Positions 54,036 to 63,813 of a stretch of DNA of 64,000 nucleotides are shown here, piece after piece. The stretch spans positions 186,001-250,000 of the forward strand of contig NZ_JADILO010000002.1 of assembly GCF_015278125.1 (NCBI RefSeq), in the 5' to 3' direction. Positions within the stretch are counted from its first letter, which is position 1. Each line of letters starts with the position of its first letter. The notes beneath the pieces were generated by a model. It worked only from the letters and a program-made list of their open reading frames with translations. It had not been told where the DNA came from and did not search any database. This stretch comes from Vibrio fluminensis (GTDB lineage: Bacteria; Pseudomonadota; Gammaproteobacteria; Enterobacterales; Vibrionaceae). The position numbers and the translations under genes were made by a program.

Positions 54036-55463
54036 TCGGTTTGAAATTCGCGGAATAGTGGAAAGGACAGGTTGTTTAGAAAGTTCATTAATACGTTGTG
54101 CGGAACGAATTGAGGAGTTACTTAACTCAAAGATGATTGCTAGCCCAGAACCGAGTCCGACCCCGCCGATTAGACCCGCAAGAATAAAAATAACAGCAGG
54201 TAGGTTGCTTGGCGTACTGGGTGTGAAGGGAAGGTCAATTATCTTTACACGCTTGTTTTGTTCAAATACGCCAAGCGAGCCAGTAAGTTGCGCCATTTCG
54301 TAGCGCTGCAATAACTCATCGTATTGCTGTCGCTTAATTACGGCATCACGTTCTAAACGGCGCATTGTTTTTGCGGTGTTACCAAAGCTTTTCGCTTCTT
54401 GCTCGATAGAACTTATCATGTTGCGTAAGCTCTTGGTTTCTTCCGTTAACGATTCATAGCGACTTCTCACCAATTGTAGGCTGTGTAATTGAGTAACAAG
54501 CAGAGGTTGAATGGTATCGAGATCGGAGAAAGTACTATTGCTGGCAATATCCCAAAGCTTATCGCTGCCGAGGTTGGGTTGTTCCACCTCGAGTAGAAGG
54601 GTGCGTTCATTTTCAAGTCGGCTCAACTCACGTTTCTTCGCTTGAACCGAACTGTGATTGTCGGTGTATTTGGCTTGTAGCAGAGTTAATTGGCTGCGGA
54701 TATCGATGATTTTCTCTTCTATTTTACCGATAACTGGGTTGGTTTTGGAAAGTTGCTGGTCAAGTGAGCCAAGACTCTTTTCAACACCGGCAAGCTCCGC
54801 TTCTTTTTCTGCCAACGTCTGTTTAAGCCTTGCTAATTGAGTAAGACTTTGGCTTTGCATTTCTGGTGTCACTGCTAAGTGCTGATTACGGAAATCCGCC
54901 AACGCATTTTCGGCTTGTTCAAGTTCCTTTTCTCTTTTTTCTATGTGGATATTGAGAAACTCACTTGAGTCGCGAATCGAAGATCTTTCGGGCGCAAGCA
55001 GTTGCTCGATAAAGTGATGGCTGATCGAGGTAAGGAGAGACTCAAGTCCATCCGCTTTTGGTGCACGCAATTCTATTTTAAGGAAATCTTTGCCTTGCTG
55101 ACTCACAGATAGATTTTGTGATAACTGTCGAATCACACTTTCTTGTTCTTTTCCCGACATATCATCGTTCACTAAGCCTTGCTCTTTGGCAACGGAGTGA
55201 AGAATATGGCGACTTTTTAGTAATGTAGTCAGGTCGTTGAGTCGCTCTTTGAGCATGGTTGAAACAGCAAGGTCTTCAAGGAACGGGTTCATTTTCGCTG
55301 TTTCTTGAACCAGCATACTGGTGTGTGATACGTAAACGGTTGGGGCTAATTTTGCTACGCCCATACCGACAAAAGGAAAAATAAGCGCAGGCAGGGCGAT
55401 AACGTAACGTTGTCGCCACGCCGCATTAAGCAGTTGAATTATGCGAAACGGTAAACCACTCAT
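54024..55463 (-). CDS. sypO: Wzz/GumC-type chain-length determinant SypO
   Basis: 479 residues from ATG 55461-55463, overlapping sypN (ATGA), GGAG upstream. TMs near 25-48 and 420-445; long periplasmic coiled coil (about 165-390, e.g. EKREKELEQAENALADFRNQ). It has no Walker A or Tyr-rich tail, so no linked kinase. Sets SYP length and export with SypC/D-type partners outside the window. Confidence 0.9.
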   Translation of the reverse strand: MSGLPFRIIQLLNAAWRQRYVIALPALIFPFVGMGVAKLAPTVYVSHTSMLVQETAKMNPFLEDLAVSTMLKERLNDLTTLLKSRHILHSVAKEQGLVNDDMSGKEQESVIRQLSQNLSVSQQGKDFLKIELRAPKADGLESLLTSISHHFIEQLLAPERSSIRDSSEFLNIHIEKREKELEQAENALADFRNQHLAVTPEMQSQSLTQLARLKQTLAEKEAELAGVEKSLGSLDQQLSKTNPVIGKIEEKIIDIRSQLTLLQAKYTDNHSSVQAKKRELSRLENERTLLLEVEQPNLGSDKLWDIASNSTFSDLDTIQPLLVTQLHSLQLVRSRYESLTEETKSLRNMISSIEQEAKSFGNTAKTMRRLERDAVIKRQQYDELLQRYEMAQLTGSLGVFEQNKRVKIIDLPFTPSTPSNLPAVIFILAGLIGGVGLGSGLAIIFELSNSSIRSAQRINELSKQPVLSTIPRISNRFSK

Positions 55464-56590
55464 ATCAGCTCCATGATTATACGCACCCACTCACTTCGAC
55501 TTTGCCAGCTTTCACCATTGACGATTCCTGACGGTAAGCGCTGCCTTGTTGTCGGTAAGTTAAGAGCAGAACACATCTGCTGTACATCGTTGACGATATT
55601 GATGTAACGACTATAAGGAGCTAATGCCGGGAAAGGGGTGGCGATCACAGGTGAGCCCGCCGCTAAATATTCTCGTAATTTGAGCGGATTGCACGCTTCA
55701 ATTTGACGATTGTGCTTAAAGGGCAACAAGCTAGCTTGCCAGTGCTGACTATAACTAGCGAGTGAGTGATGGGGCTTAGGACCCAAGTAAAAGACATTAT
55801 TTAAGTTGGGCAGAGGATTATGTTGAAGTTCGTTTGGGCCAATGAACACAAAATCCCAGTCTGGCATCTCAAGCGCAACTTGTGTGATCAATGGGTAGTC
55901 GAGCCAATTAGACAGACTGCCGTAAAAACCCGCGATAGGTTTGCCTCGGTTTGGGAGATCTTTGGCTCTATCTGTAGGTGTCGAAAACAACTCGACGTCG
56001 ACACCATGTGGTAACAACATCGTTTTGCAACGTGGGAACATCTCTGCGATCTTCTCGCTTACAGCAAAAACGACATTCGCTTTATCGACGAGTTTTTCTT
56101 CATGTAGTTTGACTGTGTGGTGATCAACGCCAGCCAGCGCAGAAAAATCATCGCCACAGTAATAAACGATACCGGATTCATCTAAATGTCCGCAGAGATC
56201 GGCAGCAGTCGGCAGAGAGATCCATAAAATAGGCGAGGAAATGTTATGCTTGCGCAAAATTGGCGTGAGCTGCGTTAGCATCATCGAACGCGCGAGTTTG
56301 CGGCTTAATCTGCTGCTTGGCGCGGGAATGGTGCGTAAATTGACCACTTCTATTTGATTGGCAGGTGTCGAGTCCACGAGAGCTGCGTCTGGTTTATTGA
56401 GACGATTTTGATTACTCGCAAACAGTTTTGCCATTGCACGGGTGCAGTCATGTCGAGTTAATCGAGGCTGGCGTAAACCTATAGAGTTAACCCAAATGAT
56501 TTTGCCCATATCAGGAAGATGTTTTATTAGGTGTTGAGTGCTTGATGGTAAACCACCAAAGTCTTCGCCAAATACAATCATATCACGCAT
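55460..56590 (-). CDS. sypN: GT4-like glycosyltransferase SypN
   Basis: 376 residues. FGEDFGGLPSSTQHLIKHL opens a GT-B fold; CNPLKLREYLAAGSPVIATPFP is the donor site. GGAG lies 8 bases before ATG. Overlaps sypM by 8 and sypO by 4 bases. Confidence 0.9.
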   Translation of the reverse strand: MRDMIVFGEDFGGLPSSTQHLIKHLPDMGKIIWVNSIGLRQPRLTRHDCTRAMAKLFASNQNRLNKPDAALVDSTPANQIEVVNLRTIPAPSSRLSRKLARSMMLTQLTPILRKHNISSPILWISLPTAADLCGHLDESGIVYYCGDDFSALAGVDHHTVKLHEEKLVDKANVVFAVSEKIAEMFPRCKTMLLPHGVDVELFSTPTDRAKDLPNRGKPIAGFYGSLSNWLDYPLITQVALEMPDWDFVFIGPNELQHNPLPNLNNVFYLGPKPHHSLASYSQHWQASLLPFKHNRQIEACNPLKLREYLAAGSPVIATPFPALAPYSRYINIVNDVQQMCSALNLPTTRQRLPSGIVNGESWQSRSEWVRIIMELI

Positions 56591-57299
56591 GATGGCTCTC
56601 CTTTAGGTGATGCACTACACGTGCAGGATTACCAACAGCGACAACAAAGTCAGGTAAATCATGAGTGACGACACTACCAGTACCAACGATGGTTCCTTGA
56701 CCGATGGTAACATTGGGACAAACGGTCACGTTGGTGCCGAGCCAGGCATCACGTTTGATAATGATATCTCCGACATCAACGTCATCATCAGGCGCACCAG
56801 TTGCTCTCGCCTTTGCATCAGTAGCGTGTCCTGAATAACCAAATAGGAACACACCACCAGCAAGTCTTACATTGTCTTCTAAGACAATTCGTTTTCCGAC
56901 GGCTATTGTGTTCTGCCAGCCCACATCAACGTTGTTACCAATTTCAAGCGAAGGATTCTCAGTTTGAGAACGCCCAGAAAAGGTCGTGTGTCCAGAGATA
57001 CGGCAGTTGTCTCCGACTGAGATAGAAAGTGGTCCCGATACATAGGGTACCCCTCCAAACAAATATAAGTTTTTACCACACTGATTGAGGCGACCTTTAA
57101 AGGCCGGTGTTTGGATGAGTAAACGTAACGATGTGTGCCACACTCCTGCGATTGCCGAATGTAGATAGCGGATTGCGACGTTGTAGACTTGAGGTGTCGG
57201 TAATCCCTGAGCTCGAATACGCTTTAACCAAAGGAATAGATGGCGAAAGCGGGGATTAGGATGGTTTTGTAACCAGATTTTGAAGGTAGCAACTGACAT
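56583..57299 (-). CDS. sypM: LbH-fold acetyltransferase SypM
   Basis: 238 residues. Left-handed beta-helix hexapeptides over about 75-225 (e.g. WLGTNVTVCPNVTIGQGTIV, GTGSVVTHDLPDFVVAVGNP), typical of WcaF/NodL-type O-acetyltransferases. Probably acetylates SYP sugars. It follows a 109-base gap with a SypG-type box and a degenerate sigma-54 site. Confidence 0.9.
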   Translation of the reverse strand: MSVATFKIWLQNHPNPRFRHLFLWLKRIRAQGLPTPQVYNVAIRYLHSAIAGVWHTSLRLLIQTPAFKGRLNQCGKNLYLFGGVPYVSGPLSISVGDNCRISGHTTFSGRSQTENPSLEIGNNVDVGWQNTIAVGKRIVLEDNVRLAGGVFLFGYSGHATDAKARATGAPDDDVDVGDIIIKRDAWLGTNVTVCPNVTIGQGTIVGTGSVVTHDLPDFVVAVGNPARVVHHLKESHHA

Positions 57300-57408
57300 A
57301 ACAAACCTCTTTCTTTTTATTTCGTTATTGAGGTCTTTTCATTTTGCATGCCAGAAATAAAATTATTGCTAATCAATGAGTTACATTTATTGTTTTCGCT
57401 TGGGAATA

Positions 57409-58773
57409 TTAGGTCTTATTTTGAGAATCATTTTGCACGACATGATTACAAGCTACTGTGAGTGCGGCGAGAATGTATATTGGCCAATTAAAGCCTTGAG
57501 TCAGGAAAGTACCAGAAACAATGGTACCAACGGTGCCGGAAAAGACGGCATAGGTTGTTGCGTGGATATATGGGGAGAAATTTTGTGGATTGGCATTAAT
57601 GGTTCGGATACTTTGACGGCAGGTTTTCAATATGCGAACAATTAAGCCAATAAAGATGATTAAACCGAGAAAGCCGGTTTCCGCTAATACGCCAAACCAA
57701 GTACTGTGGACCGCGTGGTTAAGTCCATCCCAATGTGGGCTGTAGTAGAAATAGTTGACGTAGAAATTGTCGATACCAACACCGGTGATAGGGCGCTCTA
57801 ACGCCATTTTAAACGCCGCTTCCCAAGCGTACAAACGTCCCATCGCTGAAGCATCAAGCCCTTCTTCAGCTGCGCCACCGGATTGTCGGTCTGAAATGCC
57901 GGCGACTGCAAATAATGCCAAGCCTGCAACGACGCCGATGGTAATGAGCAACGTTTTGGATTTGATGTGTTTAAGCCCTAGCATGCCTAATACTGCTACG
58001 CATCCAAGTAATCCACCTCGGCTCTGAGTTGCGATCACCGCAAAGAGCGCGGTTAGCGAGCAGATTAATCCGATTACTCGCATTATCCCTAACGATTTTG
58101 TCATCATTAAACTGAGCGAGAAGGCAAGAGGGAACATTAATACTAAAGATAGGTCATTTGGGTCGCCCAGCATTGAGCCGAGATCGCGACCTATTGTTAC
58201 CCGAGTTCCTTCAACAAGACCGATCCCATTAACTGAGTTACTGATAGCGACAAAAGCAACCAATAAACCTGCCAGCACAATCAAGATTGAAATACGTTTG
58301 ATGCTTTGAGCACTGTTTACCAGCCAAGTGATGGCGAGGCACATGATCATGATTTTCCAATAAATGTTTTTAAAGTACTCGATAGCGATCCCACGGTTTG
58401 CGGCAAAGACAATTCCGATAATAACCAGAATCCAAAACGCGCTCATCCACGAGAGGACAGGGTGCCAAAAAGGTTTAAGCTCACGAGTAATCAACACATG
58501 CCACATGAGAGCGGCGAGCGACCCCATTGAGAGAAGCAAAGGGATCCTTAGGTTATAAAGTGCAGGAAGTGCTTCATGAATGCGGAAAAAAGAAAAAATC
58601 ACAAATAAACTCACCAGCCAGAAAGTCTGGTTGATAACAAACAATCCCCCTAGTGGTACAAGACACAATACGATCAGCATCTTAGGGTCTGGTATAAAAA
58701 ACCAGCCCAATGTCAGCAAACCGCATAAGGTTAATACGAGAAACAAATGAGAAGTCGGGGTAGCGTGCCTCAT
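57409..58773 (-). CDS. sypL: O-antigen ligase/polymerase-family protein SypL
   Basis: 454 residues from ATG 58771-58773 (MRHATPTSHLFLVL), ATGA overlap with sypK. About 11 TMs and the Wzy/WaaL loop GRLYAWEAAFKMALERPITG-VGIDNF. Probably polymerises SYP repeat units. A longer frame to 58911 has no support. Confidence 0.88.
   Translation of the reverse strand: MRHATPTSHLFLVLTLCGLLTLGWFFIPDPKMLIVLCLVPLGGLFVINQTFWLVSLFVIFSFFRIHEALPALYNLRIPLLLSMGSLAALMWHVLITRELKPFWHPVLSWMSAFWILVIIGIVFAANRGIAIEYFKNIYWKIMIMCLAITWLVNSAQSIKRISILIVLAGLLVAFVAISNSVNGIGLVEGTRVTIGRDLGSMLGDPNDLSLVLMFPLAFSLSLMMTKSLGIMRVIGLICSLTALFAVIATQSRGGLLGCVAVLGMLGLKHIKSKTLLITIGVVAGLALFAVAGISDRQSGGAAEEGLDASAMGRLYAWEAAFKMALERPITGVGIDNFYVNYFYYSPHWDGLNHAVHSTWFGVLAETGFLGLIIFIGLIVRILKTCRQSIRTINANPQNFSPYIHATTYAVFSGTVGTIVSGTFLTQGFNWPIYILAALTVACNHVVQNDSQNKT
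57413..57427 (-). promoter_or_regulatory. SypG-type box upstream of sypM
   Basis: TTCTCAAAATAAGAC on the minus strand, 14 of 15 identical to the sypP site, overlapping the end of sypL. A degenerate -24 (TGGCAT, 57348-57353) lies exactly 61 bases away as at sypP, but its -12 lacks the invariant GC (reads TGA), so promoter strength is doubtful. Confidence 0.5.
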
Positions 58774-60218
58774 ACGCGAATTCTCCGAAGTACTTTGCGT
58801 AGGTCTTGCAAGGGCAGATGAAGTAAGCTGTGGAAGTGGGCGATCAAAAGCAACGCAACAGACTCGATCAGTAACAGGGTAATGCTTGGGATAAGTTCGC
58901 TGGTGAGCCAACTACTGACTAACAGCGCGATGGTGAGTAGGATGAAAGTAACCAGCTTGATAGTCTGATAGGGCAGTGGGTTTGAGCGTTGACTGGCAAT
59001 GGCAACGATGAAGCAGCGAATTAACTGCGCAATGGCAACGCCCAAACAGACAATCCACAAGGTGTGTTGGCTGAACAACGCATTAACTGCCCAAATAATC
59101 ATAAGGGCACTAATAGTCACTATCAGGTTAATCAAGAACAGTGCTTGAGTCTGTTTTGATTTAAGCAACCCGATATTGGTTATTTCCGCAATTTCTTTAA
59201 ACAGCATTGCCATTACTGCAAGCGCAACTAGGTTAGCTGCCGTTTGATACTGATTTGGCAAGAACAGCTCAATAAATAATTTACCACCCCAAGTGACCAG
59301 TACTGCCAATACACACGCATAGATAATACCGTATTGGCTGATTCTACTGGTGGTTATTGCGCCTTTATCTTGCCAATAAGCGAATCGTTTTGGCATCCAC
59401 CACATATGGAATGGTTGCAGTAGTATTCCTACCGCAAGCGCAAACTTAAGGGCTATAGCGTATTGTGCGAGAAACTCTAAGTTATTCGCTTGCATTAATA
59501 ACCAACGCTCACCCCCATTGAGTCCAAAGGCGACTAATGCAGAAAACATAATAGGCGTACAGTATTTTAGATATCGCCCAAGCGTCTTGCCGTTAAGTAA
59601 TTTAAAGTCAAAGCGATTGTGGTAGTGAAGGATAGCCAATTGGACGAACGCACAGAACACGCCAACCGTAAGTACAGCGGTGACCGATGGGATTAGATAA
59701 ACGACCATAAAAATCAGGCTGACTTGTAGGAAGGTACAAAAAAGGCTCAGCTTAAAAAATGTCCATGCTTTGTTTTGTAAGCGAAGCCAAGCGAGACTGA
59801 TCTCAAGACTACTTTGAATCACCCAAACACTCGCCATAAGAGCGATTTGAGTATGAGAGAAATAATGCCAAGTTCCCTCAATGTGATTGGCGCTGAATAA
59901 CCAAACCGGAATAACAAGAATAACCACAAGTGCTAAAGAGAGAGTCAAAGCGGTTGTGTAGAGTCGGCTTACCATCGCTTTTTGATCATTTGCTCGTTCT
60001 AACGTTGCCACAAAGCGATAAAGGTTTTCGTGCATAGCTAAAGAAATTAACAACGCGAAGAATGTTTGGGTAACGGCGATCAGCTCAAGCTGACCAATTT
60101 GCTCGACCGAAAGAAAATAAGTCATGGCTGGTAGAGTAATCAGCGAAGCTCCACGCAGTAAAAGGAGAGCCACACCATAAAGCAGCATATCGTGAATTGG
60201 TTGGCTTAAACGCTTCAT
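58770..60218 (-). CDS. sypK: Polysaccharide flippase-like membrane protein SypK
   Basis: 482 residues with about 12-14 hydrophobic segments, MVF/MATE-like polysaccharide exporter (Wzx type); opens PIHDMLLYGVALLLLRGASL. Likely flips lipid-linked SYP units. It begins 5 bases after sypJ ends. Confidence 0.87.
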   Translation of the reverse strand: MKRLSQPIHDMLLYGVALLLLRGASLITLPAMTYFLSVEQIGQLELIAVTQTFFALLISLAMHENLYRFVATLERANDQKAMVSRLYTTALTLSLALVVILVIPVWLFSANHIEGTWHYFSHTQIALMASVWVIQSSLEISLAWLRLQNKAWTFFKLSLFCTFLQVSLIFMVVYLIPSVTAVLTVGVFCAFVQLAILHYHNRFDFKLLNGKTLGRYLKYCTPIMFSALVAFGLNGGERWLLMQANNLEFLAQYAIALKFALAVGILLQPFHMWWMPKRFAYWQDKGAITTSRISQYGIIYACVLAVLVTWGGKLFIELFLPNQYQTAANLVALAVMAMLFKEIAEITNIGLLKSKQTQALFLINLIVTISALMIIWAVNALFSQHTLWIVCLGVAIAQLIRCFIVAIASQRSNPLPYQTIKLVTFILLTIALLVSSWLTSELIPSITLLLIESVALLLIAHFHSLLHLPLQDLRKVLRRIRV

Positions 60219-60223
60219 AACGA

Positions 60224-61408
60224 CTACTTAGCACTGTCTTGAGAAGGCAAAGTCATTGAATCACAAGAAGCAGAGACACACTCGACAATGGCGCGATATC
60301 GGTCGCTAGCGTGATAGCGTTCGGCGACGTCAATCGCATGGTGTTGAATGGATTGCAGCGTTTGTGGTTCTCTATCTAACCGTAATAGCACTTGAGCAAG
60401 ATCTGCTTCATCACCGGCAGTATATTTTAAACAGTTCAGGTCATCTTCAAGTTTTTGGTCCCAATAACTGCCATCGCGAGGGATCACCACACACATGCCG
60501 GCAGCGATTGCTTCTAAGATCGACAAACCGAACGGTTCATTTTTGCTGGTTGAAACGAAAATGCTGCATTCACTTCTTAATTGGTCAAAGTTATCGGGAT
60601 CTTGATACCAAGAGGTATTGGGTAGTGCGATGGGTGCTTGTGAAATACCGAGCTGAATCTGTTTGGGTCTGATATAGCAAACAGTAGTGGTTATTTTGCG
60701 ATGACGCTGTGCTAGACGAATCGCTGTGACAAACCGTTCCAAACCTTTCCATCGTAATAGTGACGCTGCCCAAAGGCATTTCGGTGTACCGATTTGACTT
60801 TGGCTGGGCCATTTATGACTAGCGATACCATTGACGAAAGATTGAAAGTGTTCGCTTTGTAAAATCTCATCAGTACGAGTATCGCAATCCGCTGCAGTTA
60901 GCTTTTTACTCAGGTATCGATGCAGCGCCGTTTGTAAACTGGAGTAGGTTGAAGGTAGGTAGAAAACAATAGTAGCCTGAGTTAAACACCAACCAATTGA
61001 GCGGGAGCACGCAACATTACCGTGTATTATTTGTACTAAAGTGCGTTTTAGCAGCTGATTAACCAGATACAACGGCATATCGACACCCGGTCCAGATGCT
61101 GCAATAAATTTGTCTACACGTTTTCGCATAATTAAATGTATGCACAAGACTAGGGTGAAATAGAGTTGGTTAAGCCAGAAGAAAACCCCTTGTACTTGTT
61201 CACATAACCATGGAATGGCGTAGATAGTAGCGATATCGATTTGATGCTGCTTCGCTAGTTCGCTTTTATGCCAGTAGTCTGGGTTAACGGTAATTACCGT
61301 GAAACGAACCGATTCATTTGAGCAAAGGCTTAAAGCTTCGCTGGTGGCAATTTTGGATCCACCTTTAAAAGGAATGGGATCAAAGATCATGTTGTGTTGA
61401 CGCTTCAT
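60224..61408 (-). CDS. sypJ: GT4 family glycosyltransferase SypJ
   Basis: 394 residues. GT-B; donor region FGLSILEAIAAGMCVVIPRD (E-x7 type). GGAGGAG lies 4 bases before ATG; overlaps sypI by 29 bases. Confidence 0.9.
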   Translation of the reverse strand: MKRQHNMIFDPIPFKGGSKIATSEALSLCSNESVRFTVITVNPDYWHKSELAKQHQIDIATIYAIPWLCEQVQGVFFWLNQLYFTLVLCIHLIMRKRVDKFIAASGPGVDMPLYLVNQLLKRTLVQIIHGNVACSRSIGWCLTQATIVFYLPSTYSSLQTALHRYLSKKLTAADCDTRTDEILQSEHFQSFVNGIASHKWPSQSQIGTPKCLWAASLLRWKGLERFVTAIRLAQRHRKITTTVCYIRPKQIQLGISQAPIALPNTSWYQDPDNFDQLRSECSIFVSTSKNEPFGLSILEAIAAGMCVVIPRDGSYWDQKLEDDLNCLKYTAGDEADLAQVLLRLDREPQTLQSIQHHAIDVAERYHASDRYRAIVECVSASCDSMTLPSQDSAK

Positions 61409-62612
61409 TGTCTCCTCCTTTGCTCTTACGGTTCTCCATGGCAGTCTTTATGGGTTTGAAATTGGCTTTTAGTGAGGGGAAATCGATGTTCTCTTGCTTT
61501 AGAACCTTGCTATACAGAGCCTCGATTTGTTTTGTATACCGTTCAACGGTGAAGACTGATTGAATATGCTGATGTGCATTTTGCGCGATGGATTTGCATT
61601 CGTCGCGGTGGCTCTGAACGCAACGCATCATGTCCAGCATAGGACCATATCCATGATTGGCATAAAGCAAGGCAGACTCGCCATGATGGACGATTTCAGG
61701 AATACCGCCTTCAAAAGGAGCAATGATTGGTATGTTTGCAACCGCGGCTTCAGTAATGACTAAGCCAAATGCCTCTTCCCTTGCGCCACTGACAAATGCG
61801 TCGCAACCTTTCAGCCAGCCGACGACATTGGTTTTCTCTCCAAGAAAGTGGACACGATCATCAAGGTGTAGCTTCTGGCACATCTGATCAAGGGTCGCTC
61901 GTTCTTCTCCATCGCCTATAACCACAAGATGACTGTTTGGATATTCCAGAGTTAAATGGCGTAGCGCCATTAAAATTCTATCAACGCCTTTGCGATGAAT
62001 AAGAGAGCCTACCGTGGCATAAAGGGTAGCGTTACTGTCGAGCTTTAGTTGTTGTTTAACATCGACCTCTGGTTGGGCGTCTAATGCAGCGATATCGATA
62101 CCATTATGGACGACGGTAAGGTTGTCTTGTGGGTAGCCATCGTGAATCAGGTTTTGCGCAACAGCGTTACTTGCCGTTATCACAAATGGAGAGAGGTGGA
62201 TACCTAAGGTGGCTCTGTCACGGCTAATGTAGTCACTGTGCAGGTGTGTCACCATCGGGCAGGAACACATTCGAGAAGCCAAAGACATCCATTGGCAGGG
62301 GGCTGCGCTGTTAACGTGAATCAAATCAATGCCCAACTGCTGAATTAGGTTTTTACCTTTACCCACAAGTTTGACCCAACTACTGATATCGGCTTTTGGT
62401 TTTCGCCAACCAGCAAGCAAGGGAAAGTCGTCAATGCGGTATTCGACTTGCGCTTCTTCAAGATGAGGAATTAGCATGGTGTTGTTCGTCCAAACAACGG
62501 CTTCAAAACGTTCATTATCCAGATGGGAGATCAAATCGAGCAAGCAGCGTTCACTGCCTCTAATCCAATCTTCCCCGTAGTGAACGAATAAAATCTTTTT
62601 TATCGAATTCAT
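61380..62612 (-). CDS. sypI: GT4 family glycosyltransferase SypI
   Basis: 410 residues. NSIKKILFVHYGEDWIRGSE opens; VVHNGIDI; donor site FGLVITEAAVANIPIIAPFEGG. Preceded by a sigma-54 promoter and SypG box in a 181-base gap, making it the first gene of an internal SypG-driven unit. Confidence 0.9.
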   Translation of the reverse strand: MNSIKKILFVHYGEDWIRGSERCLLDLISHLDNERFEAVVWTNNTMLIPHLEEAQVEYRIDDFPLLAGWRKPKADISSWVKLVGKGKNLIQQLGIDLIHVNSAAPCQWMSLASRMCSCPMVTHLHSDYISRDRATLGIHLSPFVITASNAVAQNLIHDGYPQDNLTVVHNGIDIAALDAQPEVDVKQQLKLDSNATLYATVGSLIHRKGVDRILMALRHLTLEYPNSHLVVIGDGEERATLDQMCQKLHLDDRVHFLGEKTNVVGWLKGCDAFVSGAREEAFGLVITEAAVANIPIIAPFEGGIPEIVHHGESALLYANHGYGPMLDMMRCVQSHRDECKSIAQNAHQHIQSVFTVERYTKQIEALYSKVLKQENIDFPSLKANFKPIKTAMENRKSKGGDNEASTQHDL

Positions 62613-62649
62613 AGTCTAGCCTTCCAATCGTTTAATTATATGGACTAGG

Positions 62650-62667
62650 TTGCAAAGCCAGTGCCAA
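62650..62667 (-). promoter_or_regulatory. Sigma-54 promoter of sypI
   Basis: Minus strand TTGGCAC-N5-TTGCA: a consensus -24/-12 pair with ten bases between GG and GC. Lies 38 bases before the sypI start. Confidence 0.85.
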
Positions 62668-62735
62668 CAAGGTGAAAATCTTATCTCACTGAAAATATTG
62701 AAATAAATACTACTAACCAAGCTGTTTGCTGAGCT

Positions 62736-62750
62736 TTCTCATTATGAGAA
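62736..62750 (-). promoter_or_regulatory. SypG-type enhancer site upstream of sypI
   Basis: TTCTCATAATGAGAA on the minus strand fits the SypG binding element TTCTCA-N3-TG and is almost a palindrome. It is 71 bases from the -24 GG, ten more than at sypP. Confidence 0.7.
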
Positions 62751-62793
62751 TCAAATCTACACTTAAGTTGCGGCGTGTTATCTGGGCGTACAT

Positions 62794-63813
62794 TCAATTA
62801 AAGTAGAGCTTTAGCATTTTTGGAATGATGGCTTGTTGAGAATAATTTTGTTGAATGGTGCTGATCGCATGTTGGCGGGTAACCTGCTGCTCGACTATAG
62901 GGCTTGATACCCAATCAGTGAGGAGTGGCGCAAGATCCGACGCATTTCGTGCTAAATAGCCGTTTTGTCGGTGACGAATAAGTTGTGGGAGCTCACCCAC
63001 ACAGGTTGCGATGACCACGATGCCTCTTGCCATAGCTTCGAGTGCAACCATTGGCAATCCCTCGTAATGGGAACAAATAATCAATACCGATATATTTGGC
63101 CAAACTATATCCATATTGGATTGATGCCCATGGAATTGGATGTTTTTTGGTGCGTTAATTTGCAGTTGCTGTGAAAGTTCACCCGTGCCGTAGAAGTGAA
63201 AGTTGAGGTTGGGAAATTGTGTCGCAAGGGTAATAAAGCGTTCAGGCGCTTTCTCTGGGCTTAGTCGTCCAACAAACGCAACCTGTTCACCATAGCTTAT
63301 GTCGAGCCTGTTTGTGTTGATAAAATTTTCAATGTACTGGGAGTGAGACGGGAGCTTAGCACCGATAGCTTTACTGACCACAATCGAATGGTTAGCTATC
63401 CACGCTGACCATCTATCTAGCCAATCATAAAGCCACATTTTTCCTTTCGGTGTTTCACCGGCATGGTAGGTAGAAACGAGTTTAACGCCAGTACACAGTT
63501 TGGCGAGTTTAGCGATTAAGTTGGCTTTGTAACCGTTAGCGTGAAGTGCAAGCGGAGGGGATTGGCGAATTGTTTTATTAAGATTATTTAATGCATCAAA
63601 TGTTGAACCACCGAGATATTGGTAGGGAATAGATAAGTTTTCGAGTTTTTCACATAGTGGCGAAGGTGGAACGTATTCGGTAATTAACAGCACCTTCACC
63701 GGTTGTTGATGCGCTATAAGCCCTTGAGCCAGTTGGACGACATAGGTTTCTATGCCGCCAAACTGCCGACTATCTATCAGAAGCCAAATCTCATTCGACG
63801 TAGGATTGCTCAT
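62794..63813 (-). CDS. sypH: GT4 family glycosyltransferase SypH
   Basis: 339 residues. EIWLLIDSRQFGGIETYVVQ opens the acceptor domain; donor site LEAMARGIVVIATCVGELPQ. Start overlaps sypG by 23 bases; no other Met is available nearby, so coupling is likely. Confidence 0.9.
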   Translation of the reverse strand: MSNPTSNEIWLLIDSRQFGGIETYVVQLAQGLIAHQQPVKVLLITEYVPPSPLCEKLENLSIPYQYLGGSTFDALNNLNKTIRQSPPLALHANGYKANLIAKLAKLCTGVKLVSTYHAGETPKGKMWLYDWLDRWSAWIANHSIVVSKAIGAKLPSHSQYIENFINTNRLDISYGEQVAFVGRLSPEKAPERFITLATQFPNLNFHFYGTGELSQQLQINAPKNIQFHGHQSNMDIVWPNISVLIICSHYEGLPMVALEAMARGIVVIATCVGELPQLIRHRQNGYLARNASDLAPLLTDWVSSPIVEQQVTRQHAISTIQQNYSQQAIIPKMLKLYFN

